This document shows, piece by piece, positions 6,862-16,269 of a stretch of DNA of 37,501 nt. Within the stretch, counting starts at the first letter, position 1, and every line of letters begins with the position of its first letter. Below the pieces are notes generated by a model that saw only the letters and a list, made by a program, of their open reading frames with translations, was not told the DNA's origin and did not search any database. The DNA is from Chthonomonas sp. UBA2785 (GTDB lineage Bacteria; Armatimonadota; Fimbriimonadia; Fimbriimonadales; Fimbriimonadaceae), in contig DEIB01000025.1 in assembly GCA_002352215.1 (NCBI GenBank), positions 1-37,501 of the forward strand, given 5' to 3'. The position numbers were made by a program, and so were the translations under genes.

Positions 6862-8767
6862 CCATCGCCCCGGCCGTAAAGGCGTGGAACATGCTGGCGT
6901 AAACCCCATCCTTCGCCATCAGGTCGGCATGGGAGCCAATCTCAATCAGCTCGCCCTTACGAATCACGGCGATACAACTGGCGCGGCTGGCAGTGGTGAG
7001 GCGGTGAGCGATGAAAAGCGTGGTGCGCTCGGTCATCACCTGGTCCAGCGCCTCGGTCACGTATTTCTCGCTCACGGCGTCCAGGTTGCTCGTCGCTTCG
7101 TCCATCACCAGCACTTTGGGGTCGCGGGCGAGGGCGCGCGCAATGGCTAGGCGCTGCATTTCGCCGCCACTCAGCCGGGTGCCGCGCTCTCCCAGTTGGG
7201 TTTGCATCCCTTCAGGCATCCGCGCCACAAAGGCATCCACATGGGCTTGGGCGGCGGCGCGTTCCACCTGTTCGGCCGAGGCATCCACCGCGCCCAGCCG
7301 CAGGTTGTCCTCAATCGTCCCCGCGAACAAGAACGTCTGTTGGGGCACCACACCGAACTGCTTGCGGAGCCAGCCGAGGTCAAGGTCGCGCAGGTCCACG
7401 CCGTCGAGCAGTATCTGCCCTTCCGTGGGATCGTAGAATCGCAAAAGCAAGTCGGCGATGGTGGACTTCCCCGCCCCGCTCGGCCCGACCAAAGCGAGCG
7501 ACGTCCCCGCCGGAATTGTGAAGCTCATGTCTTGCAGAGCCAGCGTGCCGTCCGGGTAGGCAAAGCTCACATTGCGAAACTCGACATTCCCCGTTATGTT
7601 GGCCAGTTGCTTCGCCCCGCTTTGCAGAGGCTCTTCTTCCACCTCCAGCACCTCGCGTTGCAGGCGTTCGGCGGCAGCCGTCACCTGGTTGTAGGTGTTG
7701 TTCATGTTGGCGAATGACCGCGCCCCCTGGTTGATTTGGTCCATCGCCAGGGTCAGGGCCACTATCTGGGAGACCACCAGCATCCCTTGGGCTGCCATCC
7801 AGCCGCAGATATAGAGGATCGCCGCCAGCGACACCGCGCCGATGAACTCCACCATGGGCCGCAGAGCGGCAAAGCGGCGAGCCGCCTGGATTTGGCTGCC
7901 AAAGGCGCGCTCCACCAGGCCGGAATAGAGGTCGCTGATGCGCTGCTCCGCCGCAAACGCCTTGATCACGCGTGTACCCTGCAGGGCTTCATTGGCCATG
8001 GCGTTCAGGTCGCTCAGGTCGTCTTGCACCACCGCCTGGGCGGCCTTCATGCGGCGGCCGTTGCGGTTCACAAACCACGCCAGCACGGGGATGAACAGAA
8101 TGGCCAGCAAGGCCAACTGCCACTGCATCCAGATGATGGCGACGAGCGCGGCAATGGCCCGGAACGGGCCGTCAATCCCATCGCGCACCATCCCCACGGC
8201 GTTGGCATAGACATTGACGTCGTTGGTCAGCGCGCTTTGGATAGACCCCGTGCGCTTGTCGTTGTAGTAGCGCAATGGGAGCCGCTGGAGCTTGCCGAAT
8301 AGCCGTAGGCGGAGATCGGTACCCAGCCGCGCCGATGCCTTGGTGATGAAGAAGGTCTGCCCCCGGGTGAAGAAGTACTTGATCCCGAACACGACCACCA
8401 CCAGCAGGCACATGACGAGAAGATCGCGCAAGGCCTGGCGCTGGCTAGCGGTCATCCCCTTCCCTGAACCCCCTGGTTCCGATGCCGAGGAGCCCGCTTC
8501 CGATGCACTGGCCGGCGAGGCCTCGGCCGCCGGGTTGGATGGCACAAGCGGCGCCAGTTGCTGCAACAAGGGGCTACGGCGAGAGTTCGCCGGGGCGTTG
8601 GGTTGGCTCGCCCGCTCGATGCTGGCCATGGCCTGCTCGGTGAGCGGGATGGTGGCCGCCGTCAGCAAAGAGGCGACCAAAGCGCAGCCGATGCCGAGGC
8701 CAATGAGGCGACGTTGGGCCCTTAAATCCTCCCAAACGAGGGGGTGTAAATGCCACCAACGTGCCAT
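6848..8767 (-). CDS. ABC exporter, MsbA/MdlB-like, membrane domain fused to ATPase
   Basis: This 639-aa half-transporter joins a six-helix ABC membrane domain (about 1-370) to an ATPase domain. Visible motifs are Walker A GPSGAGKST (428-436), Q-loop PQQTFLF, signature LSGGE (532-536), Walker B VLVMDEA (552-558) and switch His588. The intracellular-loop pattern RLFGKLQRLPLRYYNDKRTG is typical of lipid flippases and multidrug exporters. Between helices 1 and 2 there is an unusually long Ala/Ser/Pro-rich periplasmic loop (about 50-113). The substrate is not deducible. It is not linked to the lpt operon. The next gene on the same strand is the FecE-like ATPase, overlapping by 14 bases. Confidence 0.92.
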   Translation of the reverse strand: MARWWHLHPLVWEDLRAQRRLIGLGIGCALVASLLTAATIPLTEQAMASIERASQPNAPANSRRSPLLQQLAPLVPSNPAAEASPASASEAGSSASEPGGSGKGMTASQRQALRDLLVMCLLVVVVFGIKYFFTRGQTFFITKASARLGTDLRLRLFGKLQRLPLRYYNDKRTGSIQSALTNDVNVYANAVGMVRDGIDGPFRAIAALVAIIWMQWQLALLAILFIPVLAWFVNRNGRRMKAAQAVVQDDLSDLNAMANEALQGTRVIKAFAAEQRISDLYSGLVERAFGSQIQAARRFAALRPMVEFIGAVSLAAILYICGWMAAQGMLVVSQIVALTLAMDQINQGARSFANMNNTYNQVTAAAERLQREVLEVEEEPLQSGAKQLANITGNVEFRNVSFAYPDGTLALQDMSFTIPAGTSLALVGPSGAGKSTIADLLLRFYDPTEGQILLDGVDLRDLDLGWLRKQFGVVPQQTFLFAGTIEDNLRLGAVDASAEQVERAAAQAHVDAFVARMPEGMQTQLGERGTRLSGGEMQRLAIARALARDPKVLVMDEATSNLDAVSEKYVTEALDQVMTERTTLFIAHRLTTASRASCIAVIRKGELIEIGSHADLMAKDGVYASMFHAFTAGAMDEVG

Positions 8768-8840
8768 GCGAAACCGCAGTTTACGCGAGACCCTCTAGTT
8801 CCCCGTAAATTTATCGATACCCGGAGTGGGACTCTCGCAT

Positions 8841-9563
8841 ATGAAAGCCTTGACCTATATCGCTCTGACGCTTGCCACTGGGGTTGCCCTTGCGGACACC
8901 GCCCCGGTGACCACTTCGGCCGACATCGCTATCAACAGCAAGTATGTGTGGCGCGGCATTAACATCACGGACGACGTGGTGGTGCAGCCGTCCTTCACAT
9001 TTGGCTGGCAAAAGTGGAGCCTCAACCTGTGGGGTAACTACGAAACCACCAACGTGAACGGTTTCAAGAATCGCTTTACCGAAGTGGACACCACGCTGAC
9101 CTACAGCGACACCGCCGCTAACGGCACGTGGAGCGCCGGCGTGATCAACTACGCCTTCCCGAACACGGGCGGTAGCGACACCACCGAATTCTTTGGCACC
9201 TACACCTTTGGCCAAGCCTTCAACCCGACGGTCGGCCTGTATTGGGACGTGGACGAAGCCAACGGCATCTACCTCAACTTCAGCGCCAGCGACACCAAGG
9301 ATGTTCCGGGCACTCCGGGCGCCTCGTGGGGCTGGAACGCCAGCGTGGGCTACGGCACCGAAGACCACAACCAGTTCTACTACGGTAGCAACAAGGCCAG
9401 CCTGGCCGACTGGAAGCTCGGTGGCGTGTTTAACCTGCCCGCCGGCAATGGCACCGCTTACTTCAACACGTCGTTCACGGGCCTGCTGGATGGCAGCCTG
9501 CGCAACGGCGCCCCGAACCGATCCAACTGGGTGATCGGCGCGGGCTACAAGATCAGCTTCTAA
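8841..9563 (+). CDS. TorF/Gcw_chp-like outer-membrane porin
   Basis: The ATG at 8841 gives 240 aa with a clean signal peptide, MKALTYIALTLATGVALA, cut before DTAP. The mature part alternates polar and aromatic residues in repeated beta-strands and ends in YKISF, a C-terminal phenylalanine typical of outer-membrane beta-barrels. The opening SADIAINSKYVWRGINITDDVVVQ matches the start of the Gcw_chp (TorF putative porin) family. Solute specificity is unknown. A GTG at 8826 is in frame but would spoil the signal peptide. A strong bidirectional terminator follows the gene. Confidence 0.82.
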   Translation: MKALTYIALTLATGVALADTAPVTTSADIAINSKYVWRGINITDDVVVQPSFTFGWQKWSLNLWGNYETTNVNGFKNRFTEVDTTLTYSDTAANGTWSAGVINYAFPNTGGSDTTEFFGTYTFGQAFNPTVGLYWDVDEANGIYLNFSASDTKDVPGTPGASWGWNASVGYGTEDHNQFYYGSNKASLADWKLGGVFNLPAGNGTAYFNTSFTGLLDGSLRNGAPNRSNWVIGAGYKISF

Positions 9564-9587
9564 GGCCGATCTCATCTAAAACAAAAT

Positions 9588-9619
9588 CACCCCGGGGGAA
9601 AATCCCTCGGGGTGTTTTT
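9588..9619 (+). terminator. Rho-independent terminator after the porin gene
   Basis: A 12-bp stem (9588-9599 with 9603-9614, one G-T pair) with a three-base loop is followed by TTTTT. On the other strand the hairpin is followed by a T-rich stretch (complement of AAAACAAAAT), so it can also end transcription of the convergent subtilase gene. Confidence 0.9.
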
Positions 9620-9642
9620 GTTTGTCCAGGCTTGGGCCGGGC

Positions 9643-11280
9643 TTAGTTGTTCCTCGTGACCGTCAACCGCGCAAAGTCGCTGCGCAAGTTGTAGTTGGTC
9701 GTGCCGGTGCGAGCACGGTAGTAACCGATACGAGCCTCGCCGGTGCTACTGATGAAGTTGCCCGCGTTGGTCGTCACCGTGTAGGTCGTCGAAGTATCGC
9801 CGGTGCCCAGGCTTTGAGAACCGATCTGCGTGTACGAGCCGGTGCTGTAGTTGTACAGGTACACCGCCAGCGTGCCGCTCAGGCTCATGTTGTTCTCCAC
9901 TGTCACCGCGATGCTGACCACGCCCGTGCCTCGGTTAATGCCCGAGAAGATGGCGTCGTAGTCCACCACACGGCGGCTGCCCGAAGCAGCACTGCGCAGG
10001 TCGAACCGAAGGTTGTCACTCGAGGCCAGGCTCGTCACGCTACCACCCGCGATGGTGCCAGCAAATACTTGCAGGCTCGTCGGGGCGTAATTGGTGGCCG
10101 TCGTGCCGCCACCGCCACCGCCGCCGCCCGTGGTGCCGAGCGCACGGGCCGCATTGATGCGACCGAAGCTCACCCAGGTACCGACCGGATCCGTGGTGGA
10201 TTCAATGGCGTTGCGGATGGAAACGTTGCTCGCCGTCAGGCCGTTCTTGGCCCACAGCAGGCCCGCGAGACCGGCGACGGCCGGAGCCGCCATGCTGGTG
10301 CCGCTGAGCGTGGCATAGGTGTTGCCATCGTACGTCGAAAGGATGCTGGAACCCGGCGCGGCGACATCCACCCAGGAACCGAAGTTGCTAAAGCTGGATC
10401 GCGCATCGTTCTGGTCCGTCGAACCCACCGCAATGCAGTTGGTGTAGAACGCCGGATAGCTCGCGGCCGAAGTGTTGCTGTTGCCCGCGGCGGCTACCAC
10501 CACCACGTTGCGGCTCCAGGCGTAATCCACCGCGCTTTGCAGCGTGGTCGAGCCGCTGGAACCACCCAGCGAGAGCGAAATGACGTCCGCGCCGTTATCC
10601 ACCGCCCAGGTGATGCCGTTGGCGATGGCGGCAAAACTGCCCGAACCCGAAGCGCTCAACACCTTCACGGGCATGATGCGGGCATTCCAGTCCACACCTG
10701 CCACGCCGCGGGCGTTGTTCGTCACGGCCGCTGCGATACCGGCACAGTGCGTTCCGTGGCCGTTGTCATCATCCGCGTTGTTGTCGTTGTTGACAAAGTC
10801 GTATCCGGGGACGATCTTGCCCGCCAGATCCTGGTGCGCCATGTCCACGCCGGTGTCCACAATCGCAATCACGACCGAGGCGGAACCCGTGGTGACGGTC
10901 CATCCCTGCGGTGCACTGATCTTTTGCAGGGCGTACTGGCTGGAGTAGCTGGTGTCGTTCGGATTGACCTGGAAAGCCTTGGCGATGTAGTTCGGCTCGG
11001 CGTATTCCACGTTCGGGAGCGAACGGTAGTAGTCCAGCGCCTTCTGCGTACTCATCGAGGCCGGCACGCGGACTCGTTGCACTTGAAGGTTGCGCAGGGT
11101 TTCCACCGACCGCGCGCCGATGCGAGCCGTATCCACCACGGAGGAGATGCTCGCCCCCGCTCGATACTTGACAAGGACTTCCCCTTCTACAAAGGGAGCC
11201 GCGGGAGTGGATGATTGAGAAACCGCTAGGGCCGCAAAGGCGGCCAAAACGGCTGTAGCAGTGAACTTCATTGGACTCAT
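9643..11280 (-). CDS. Secreted subtilisin-like serine protease (S8)
   Basis: This 545-aa preproprotein has a signal peptide (MSPMKFTATAVLAAFAALA), an I9-like propeptide (about 30-100, with VEYAEPNY at its end) and a thermitase-like catalytic domain. The catalytic residues are Asp142 (DTGVD), His175 (GHGTH) and Ser329 (SGTSMAAP), with oxyanion Asn267 (AAGN). A run of nine glycines (about 385-392) links the protease to a C-terminal beta-rich domain (about 400-545) of unknown role, possibly for surface attachment or substrate binding. The ATG at 11280 is preferred over 11271 because AGGGG lies 9 bases upstream. It is monocistronic, and the terminator near 9600 lies downstream. Confidence 0.94.
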   Translation of the reverse strand: MSPMKFTATAVLAAFAALAVSQSSTPAAPFVEGEVLVKYRAGASISSVVDTARIGARSVETLRNLQVQRVRVPASMSTQKALDYYRSLPNVEYAEPNYIAKAFQVNPNDTSYSSQYALQKISAPQGWTVTTGSASVVIAIVDTGVDMAHQDLAGKIVPGYDFVNNDNNADDDNGHGTHCAGIAAAVTNNARGVAGVDWNARIMPVKVLSASGSGSFAAIANGITWAVDNGADVISLSLGGSSGSTTLQSAVDYAWSRNVVVVAAAGNSNTSAASYPAFYTNCIAVGSTDQNDARSSFSNFGSWVDVAAPGSSILSTYDGNTYATLSGTSMAAPAVAGLAGLLWAKNGLTASNVSIRNAIESTTDPVGTWVSFGRINAARALGTTGGGGGGGGTTATNYAPTSLQVFAGTIAGGSVTSLASSDNLRFDLRSAASGSRRVVDYDAIFSGINRGTGVVSIAVTVENNMSLSGTLAVYLYNYSTGSYTQIGSQSLGTGDTSTTYTVTTNAGNFISSTGEARIGYYRARTGTTNYNLRSDFARLTVTRNN

Positions 11281-11288
11281 GTGCGAAC

Positions 11289-11330
11289 GCCCCTATCCGG
11301 GGCACCCTCCACTGGCCCCCAACGGGGCCA
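11289..11330 (-). promoter_or_regulatory. Two hairpins in the subtilase 5' leader, one covering the RBS
   Basis: Reading on the minus strand, a perfect 7-bp hairpin (arms 11313-11319 and 11324-11330) is followed by a 5-bp GC hairpin (GCCCC and GGGGC, 11289-11303). The second hairpin contains the AGGGG ribosome site of the subtilase gene. It could restrain translation initiation, but this is inference. The rest of 11281-11432 holds no recognisable gene; the subtilase promoter should lie there, although no clear -35/-10 pair was found. Confidence 0.4.
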
Positions 11331-11432
11331 AAGTGCCTCAAACTCTACCTAGGCACCAAGAAGGCTCACAAGTTCTTTCCATAAATCATCGACATTTTGG
11401 GGGCGCCCGGCGCGAAACCCGTATTCGAACGG

Positions 11433-12275
11433 TTATGGCACCAGCCCGGTCGGCAAGCCACCCGGCCACTGCTCGTCAATGAGCTGCTGGATGTGTTGAA
11501 TCCGGTTGGCCGGTTTAGGGTGAGAACTGAGGAACTCGGGCGGCCCGCCGCCACTGGCTTCGTCCAGGATCTTCATCACGCCGATGAGGGCGCGGGGGTC
11601 GTAGCCCGCTTCGTACATGTAGCGCAGGCCGCTCCGGTCGCTTTCTAGCTCATCGTCGCGCCCGTACCGCATGTTGATGGTCTGCCCAATCATGGCCGCC
11701 ATCTGCCCGGCTTGGCCGTCCGTGGCGACGCTCGCCGCATTCACCATGCCTTGCGTCAGGCCCGCACGCGCCATGTGCTCGGCGCTATGCCGCTGGATGA
11801 CGTGCCCGATTTCGTGGCCGAGCACCCCGGCGAGTTGCCCTTCCGTCTCCAACCGGTTGAGCAAGGCCCGCGTGATGAAAATCTGACCACCCGGCAGCGC
11901 GAAAGCATTGATTGTCTCCTGGTCTTTGAGGAGGTGAAAGTTGAACTTATAGGGGCTCGTGCGGGCTTCGGTGCGGTTCACCAATCGGGCACCCACTTGG
12001 CGGACCAGAGCCGCAGCCTGGGTGCCCGTTTCGGCACCGCCATATTGCGCGGCCATCTCGGGGGCGGCTTGCAGGCCAAGCGCGACTTCTTGGTCCACAT
12101 TCAGCGCCACCCGCTGGGTTTCGCCCGTGACGGGGTTCTGTTGGGAGTTGCCATAGAAGGCAATCAGAGCCCCCACCATCATCACCAGCGCGATGCCCGC
12201 CCGGGGGCCACAACCGGGCTTGCGGCGCGGGGCACCGTAAGCCGACCGCCGCCGCGGAGGGGCTTGAGGATACAT
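11433..12275 (-). CDS. M48 family metalloprotease, membrane-anchored
   Basis: This 280-aa protein has a basic, proline-rich cytoplasmic N-terminus, one membrane segment (about 26-42, IALVMMVGALIAFYG) and a periplasmic M48 domain. The zinc site is HEIGH (154-158) with a third ligand Glu211 in DELESD. The INAFALPGGQIFITRALL motif before it is characteristic of the BepA/LoiP/Oma1-like group, which act in envelope protein quality control. The C-terminal SSHPKPANRIQHIQQLI is also typical. It has no TPR extension, unlike BepA. It follows the YchF-like gene on the same strand after 24 bases, so co-transcription is possible. Confidence 0.92.
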   Translation of the reverse strand: MYPQAPPRRRSAYGAPRRKPGCGPRAGIALVMMVGALIAFYGNSQQNPVTGETQRVALNVDQEVALGLQAAPEMAAQYGGAETGTQAAALVRQVGARLVNRTEARTSPYKFNFHLLKDQETINAFALPGGQIFITRALLNRLETEGQLAGVLGHEIGHVIQRHSAEHMARAGLTQGMVNAASVATDGQAGQMAAMIGQTINMRYGRDDELESDRSGLRYMYEAGYDPRALIGVMKILDEASGGGPPEFLSSHPKPANRIQHIQQLIDEQWPGGLPTGLVP

Positions 12276-12299
12276 GCCCCTATTGTAACGCCGAGGACA

Positions 12300-13355
12300 C
12301 TACGCCGAAGTGCGGATGTGCAAGAGGTCGCCATCTTGAATGACATACTCCTTGCCTTCCAGGCTCATCTTGCCCGCCTTGTAGGCGGCATCGAGCGAGC
12401 CCGCTTCGTCGTAATCCGCGTAGTGCACCACTTCGGCCCTGATGAACCCCTTAGCGATGTCGTTATGGATCGTGCCGGCGGCCTTGAGCGAAGTGCTGCC
12501 CGCCCGCAGCGGCCAGGCGCGAGTGTCGTTTTCGCCCGCCGTGAAGAACGTGATGAGCCCCAGCGCCCCGTAGACGGCCTGGACCACCTTGGCCCCGGCG
12601 CTTTCGGTTAGGCCGTATCCGGCCAGGAACTCCGCCCGGTCGTTGGCATCCAGCTGCGCCAGTTCTTCCTCCAGGTTCGCGGAGACGGCAAACGCCACCG
12701 TGCCGCTGGCGCGCAGGGTTTCAATCTCCTTGGCCACGGCGGCGGGCGGGTTGCTCACGTCGGCCTCGCCGACATTGAACGCCACCACGCACGGCTTGGC
12801 GCTCACAAACTGGAAGTTCTTGACGATCTTCGTCTCTTCCTCGTCAAACTCCATCGCGCGGATGGGGGTGCCTTCCTCCAACACCGGCTTCAGACGTTCA
12901 AACAGCCGCTTTTCGAGGTAATCCGGGTGACCGGGCGACTTCACGTTCTGGCTCTTGGCCAGGCGTTCCAGTCGGTTCTCCACAATGGCGAGGTCGGTCA
13001 GCACCATCTCCACGTCCACGCTCTCGCGGTCGCGGGCGGGGTTCAAGTCGGCGTGGTGGGGCACGAAGTCGCTCTCGAACGCGCGGACCACGTGCAGCAG
13101 CACCTCGGCCTTCTTGGCGGCTTCCAGCAGCTTGTTGCTAAACATCTTGCCGGTGGGGGCCAAGGCTTCGCCGTCGTCTGCCAGCGTGACGGTGGCGGGC
13201 GTGGCCTTCTTCGGCTTCACCTGCGCCACGATGCGGTCAAACCGCGGGTCCGGCACGGGCACAGCGGTCACGTCGCCTTTGGCATCGCCCCCAGCGGCGG
13301 CGCGGTACAGCGTGCTCTTCCCGACCATCGGGAATCCGATCAATAGAACTTTCAT
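12300..13355 (-). CDS. YchF-like (DUF933/TGS) nucleotide-binding protein, divergent
   Basis: This 351-aa protein aligns along its length with the ribosome-binding ATPase YchF: a P-loop domain, a coiled insertion and a C-terminal TGS/DUF933 domain (about 265-350: LITFFTAGENDTRAWPLR, GTIHNDIAKGFIRAEV, EGKEYVIQDGDLLHIR). It is divergent in the G domain. G1 is GFPMVGKST, with Met10 where YchF has Asn. The G3 segment, normally DIAGLVKGAS, is replaced by LADDGEALAPTGK (58-70), so the usual switch II is missing. The NxxE specificity motif survives as NVGE. It may be a paralogue of the canonical YchF rather than its orthologue. Its ATG overlaps the stop of the small upstream gene (ATGA). Confidence 0.85.
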   Translation of the reverse strand: MKVLLIGFPMVGKSTLYRAAAGGDAKGDVTAVPVPDPRFDRIVAQVKPKKATPATVTLADDGEALAPTGKMFSNKLLEAAKKAEVLLHVVRAFESDFVPHHADLNPARDRESVDVEMVLTDLAIVENRLERLAKSQNVKSPGHPDYLEKRLFERLKPVLEEGTPIRAMEFDEEETKIVKNFQFVSAKPCVVAFNVGEADVSNPPAAVAKEIETLRASGTVAFAVSANLEEELAQLDANDRAEFLAGYGLTESAGAKVVQAVYGALGLITFFTAGENDTRAWPLRAGSTSLKAAGTIHNDIAKGFIRAEVVHYADYDEAGSLDAAYKAGKMSLEGKEYVIQDGDLLHIRTSA

Positions 13356-13618
13356 GGTTGTGAGGTCTGCGCGGAGGTGGGGTCAACAATGACTTCGATG
13401 GGGTCGTCCGCACTCCGTTGCGGCAGCACCCAAAACACAACGATCGAAATCAACAACAAAACGAGCGGAAGCCACGGAATGGGGGCCCGACGCACGGGCG
13501 GCTTGGCCATGCCGGGCGAGGCGAGGCGTTCATCCGTCCCGGCGGGACCGACCGATTGACCTTCCTCGGGCTTCACACCTGGGATTCTAGCCAAGCGGGC
13601 GGGTACCTTCGGGGTCAT
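13352..13618 (-). CDS. Small single-pass membrane protein upstream of the YchF-like gene
   Basis: A reading frame of up to 88 aa ends in a TGA that overlaps the ATG of the YchF-like gene (ATGA), which supports a real coupled gene. It contains one clear transmembrane segment (IPWLPLVLLLISIVVFWVL) preceded by basic residues (KPPVRRAP) and followed by an acidic tail. The start is uncertain: the ATG at 13618 has no ribosome site and overlaps the mlaE start on the other strand. GTG 13576 or ATG 13510 are alternatives, neither with a good ribosome site. The frame is open further upstream but that part lies antisense to mlaE and is discounted. Confidence 0.52.
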   Translation of the reverse strand: MTPKVPARLARIPGVKPEEGQSVGPAGTDERLASPGMAKPPVRRAPIPWLPLVLLLISIVVFWVLPQRSADDPIEVIVDPTSAQTSQP

Positions 13619-14408
13619 GCGGGCCGTCGAATCAGGTTTAGCCTCGATTGGAGGGCCCATTCTGCTGGCACTGGAGTTCATCGGCGAACTGGTGATGCTC
13701 CTGGGCGAGGCCATCAGTCGCCTCTTCCGGCACAAGCTGGAAGTGCGTGAGCTCACCCGCCAGATGGCGTTCATCGGCTCCAATAGCGTGCCGATCGTTG
13801 CCCTCACCACGCTTTCCAGCGGCGCGGTGATTGCGCTTTACGTCAGCGAGATCTTGGTGAAGTACGGGGCGCAAAGCCTCGCCGGGGCCACCGTCGGCCT
13901 GGCGGTAGTGCGCGAAATCGCTCCGGTGCTGGGCGGCATCATGGTGGCGGCGCGGTGCGGCTCGGCCATTGCCGCGCAAATCGGCACGATGGTGGTGACC
14001 GAGCAGGTGGATGCCCTTCGCTCGCTTAATGTGCCGCCGGTGAACTACCTGGTGGTGCCTCGGCTACTGGCGGCGGCGCTAATGCTGCCCATGCTCGGCC
14101 TCATTGGGATGTTCGCGGGCGTGGGCGGGGGCTACCTCGTGGCCGTGATGGGCGGAGGCGTGCCCGAAGCCATCTTTATGGATTCCGTCCGCCAGTTCGT
14201 AACCATCGACGATGTGTGGAAGGGTCTGCTTAAGACCTTCGTGTTCGGCATCGTGGTCGCGATGGTGTCGTGCCAGCAGGGCCTGCGAGTGCGAGGCGGC
14301 GCCGAGGGTGTCGGGCGTGCCACCACCCAGACCGTGGTCATCAGCATGGTGCTGGTGTACGTGCTGAACTATTTCCTCAGCGCCTGGCTGTACCGCCTCG
14401 GTAGTTAA
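13617..14408 (+). CDS. mlaE: MlaE-family ABC permease (lipid transport)
   Basis: This 263-aa integral membrane protein matches MlaE/Ttg2B permeases, which with an ATPase (MlaF) and an MCE protein (MlaD) move phospholipids or other lipids across the cell envelope of diderms. Conserved parts are the N-terminal interfacial helix (LEFIGELVMLLGEAISRL), RELTRQMAFIGSNSVPIVALTTLSSGAVIAL and the signature GLAVVREIAPVLGGIMVAARCGSAIAAQIGTM with VVTEQVDALRSL. The C-terminus ends in a membrane helix. No mlaF or mlaD gene lies in this window. Its ATG shares three bases with the start proposed for the divergent small gene. The partner genes must be elsewhere. Confidence 0.9.
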   Translation: MRAVESGLASIGGPILLALEFIGELVMLLGEAISRLFRHKLEVRELTRQMAFIGSNSVPIVALTTLSSGAVIALYVSEILVKYGAQSLAGATVGLAVVREIAPVLGGIMVAARCGSAIAAQIGTMVVTEQVDALRSLNVPPVNYLVVPRLLAAALMLPMLGLIGMFAGVGGGYLVAVMGGGVPEAIFMDSVRQFVTIDDVWKGLLKTFVFGIVVAMVSCQQGLRVRGGAEGVGRATTQTVVISMVLVYVLNYFLSAWLYRLGS

Positions 14409-14415
14409 GCCCGCT

Positions 14416-16062
<1,647 letters not shown>

Positions 16063-16106
16063 CAAGATATGTTTGAGACGGGGTCGTTGAGGGCGAAGCC
16101 GCGATT

Positions 16107-16124
16107 TGTAAAGAAATCTTTACA
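16107..16124 (-). promoter_or_regulatory. 18-bp palindrome upstream of the R3H ATPase gene
   Basis: TGTAAAGAAATCTTTACA has two perfect 8-bp arms around a 2-base centre. It is AT-rich within a GC-rich intergenic stretch and lies 45-62 bases upstream of the R3H ATPase ATG, where a repressor operator or promoter-overlapping site would be expected. The cognate regulator is unknown. The TGTA..TACA ends resemble several helix-turn-helix operators in general form only. Confidence 0.5.
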
Positions 16125-16226
16125 CACCCGGCCTGCACCTAGTGGATGGGAGATTCACTGGGTTTGTTCCGTGTTGGCCACGGGAAACCCCACGCTATTG
16201 ATACGCGCAACGAGGCGAAATGAGCG

Positions 16227-16256
16227 GTCCGGGAGGGCCTCCTGGCACCCCCGGAC
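16227..16256 (-). terminator. Possible terminator hairpin after htrA-like gene
   Basis: The arms GTCCGGG (16227-16233) and CCCGGAC (16250-16256) can pair, with an additional AGG/CCT-rich interior. It lies 14 bases past the HtrA stop on the minus strand. No T-run of useful length follows, so it is either a weak terminator or an mRNA-end-stabilising structure. The rest of 16063-16269 shows only the palindrome listed separately. Confidence 0.35.
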
Positions 16257-16269
16257 GCGTGAAGCACCC

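Noticed and set aside
8785..8838. GCGAGA...TCTCGC inverted repeat around the porin start region
   Set aside because: Arms of 6 bp are 42 bases apart with an imperfect extension. Likely chance at this GC content.
10091..10135. Repetitive CCGCCACC tract, possible tandem repeat
   Set aside because: It encodes the nine-glycine linker of the subtilase on the minus strand, so it is ordinary coding low complexity.
9622..11214. Open frame of about 530 codons on the plus strand
   Set aside because: It lies exactly opposite the subtilase gene, whose catalytic motifs are complete. The Arg/His/Val-rich translation has no family pattern and is a GC-rich shadow.
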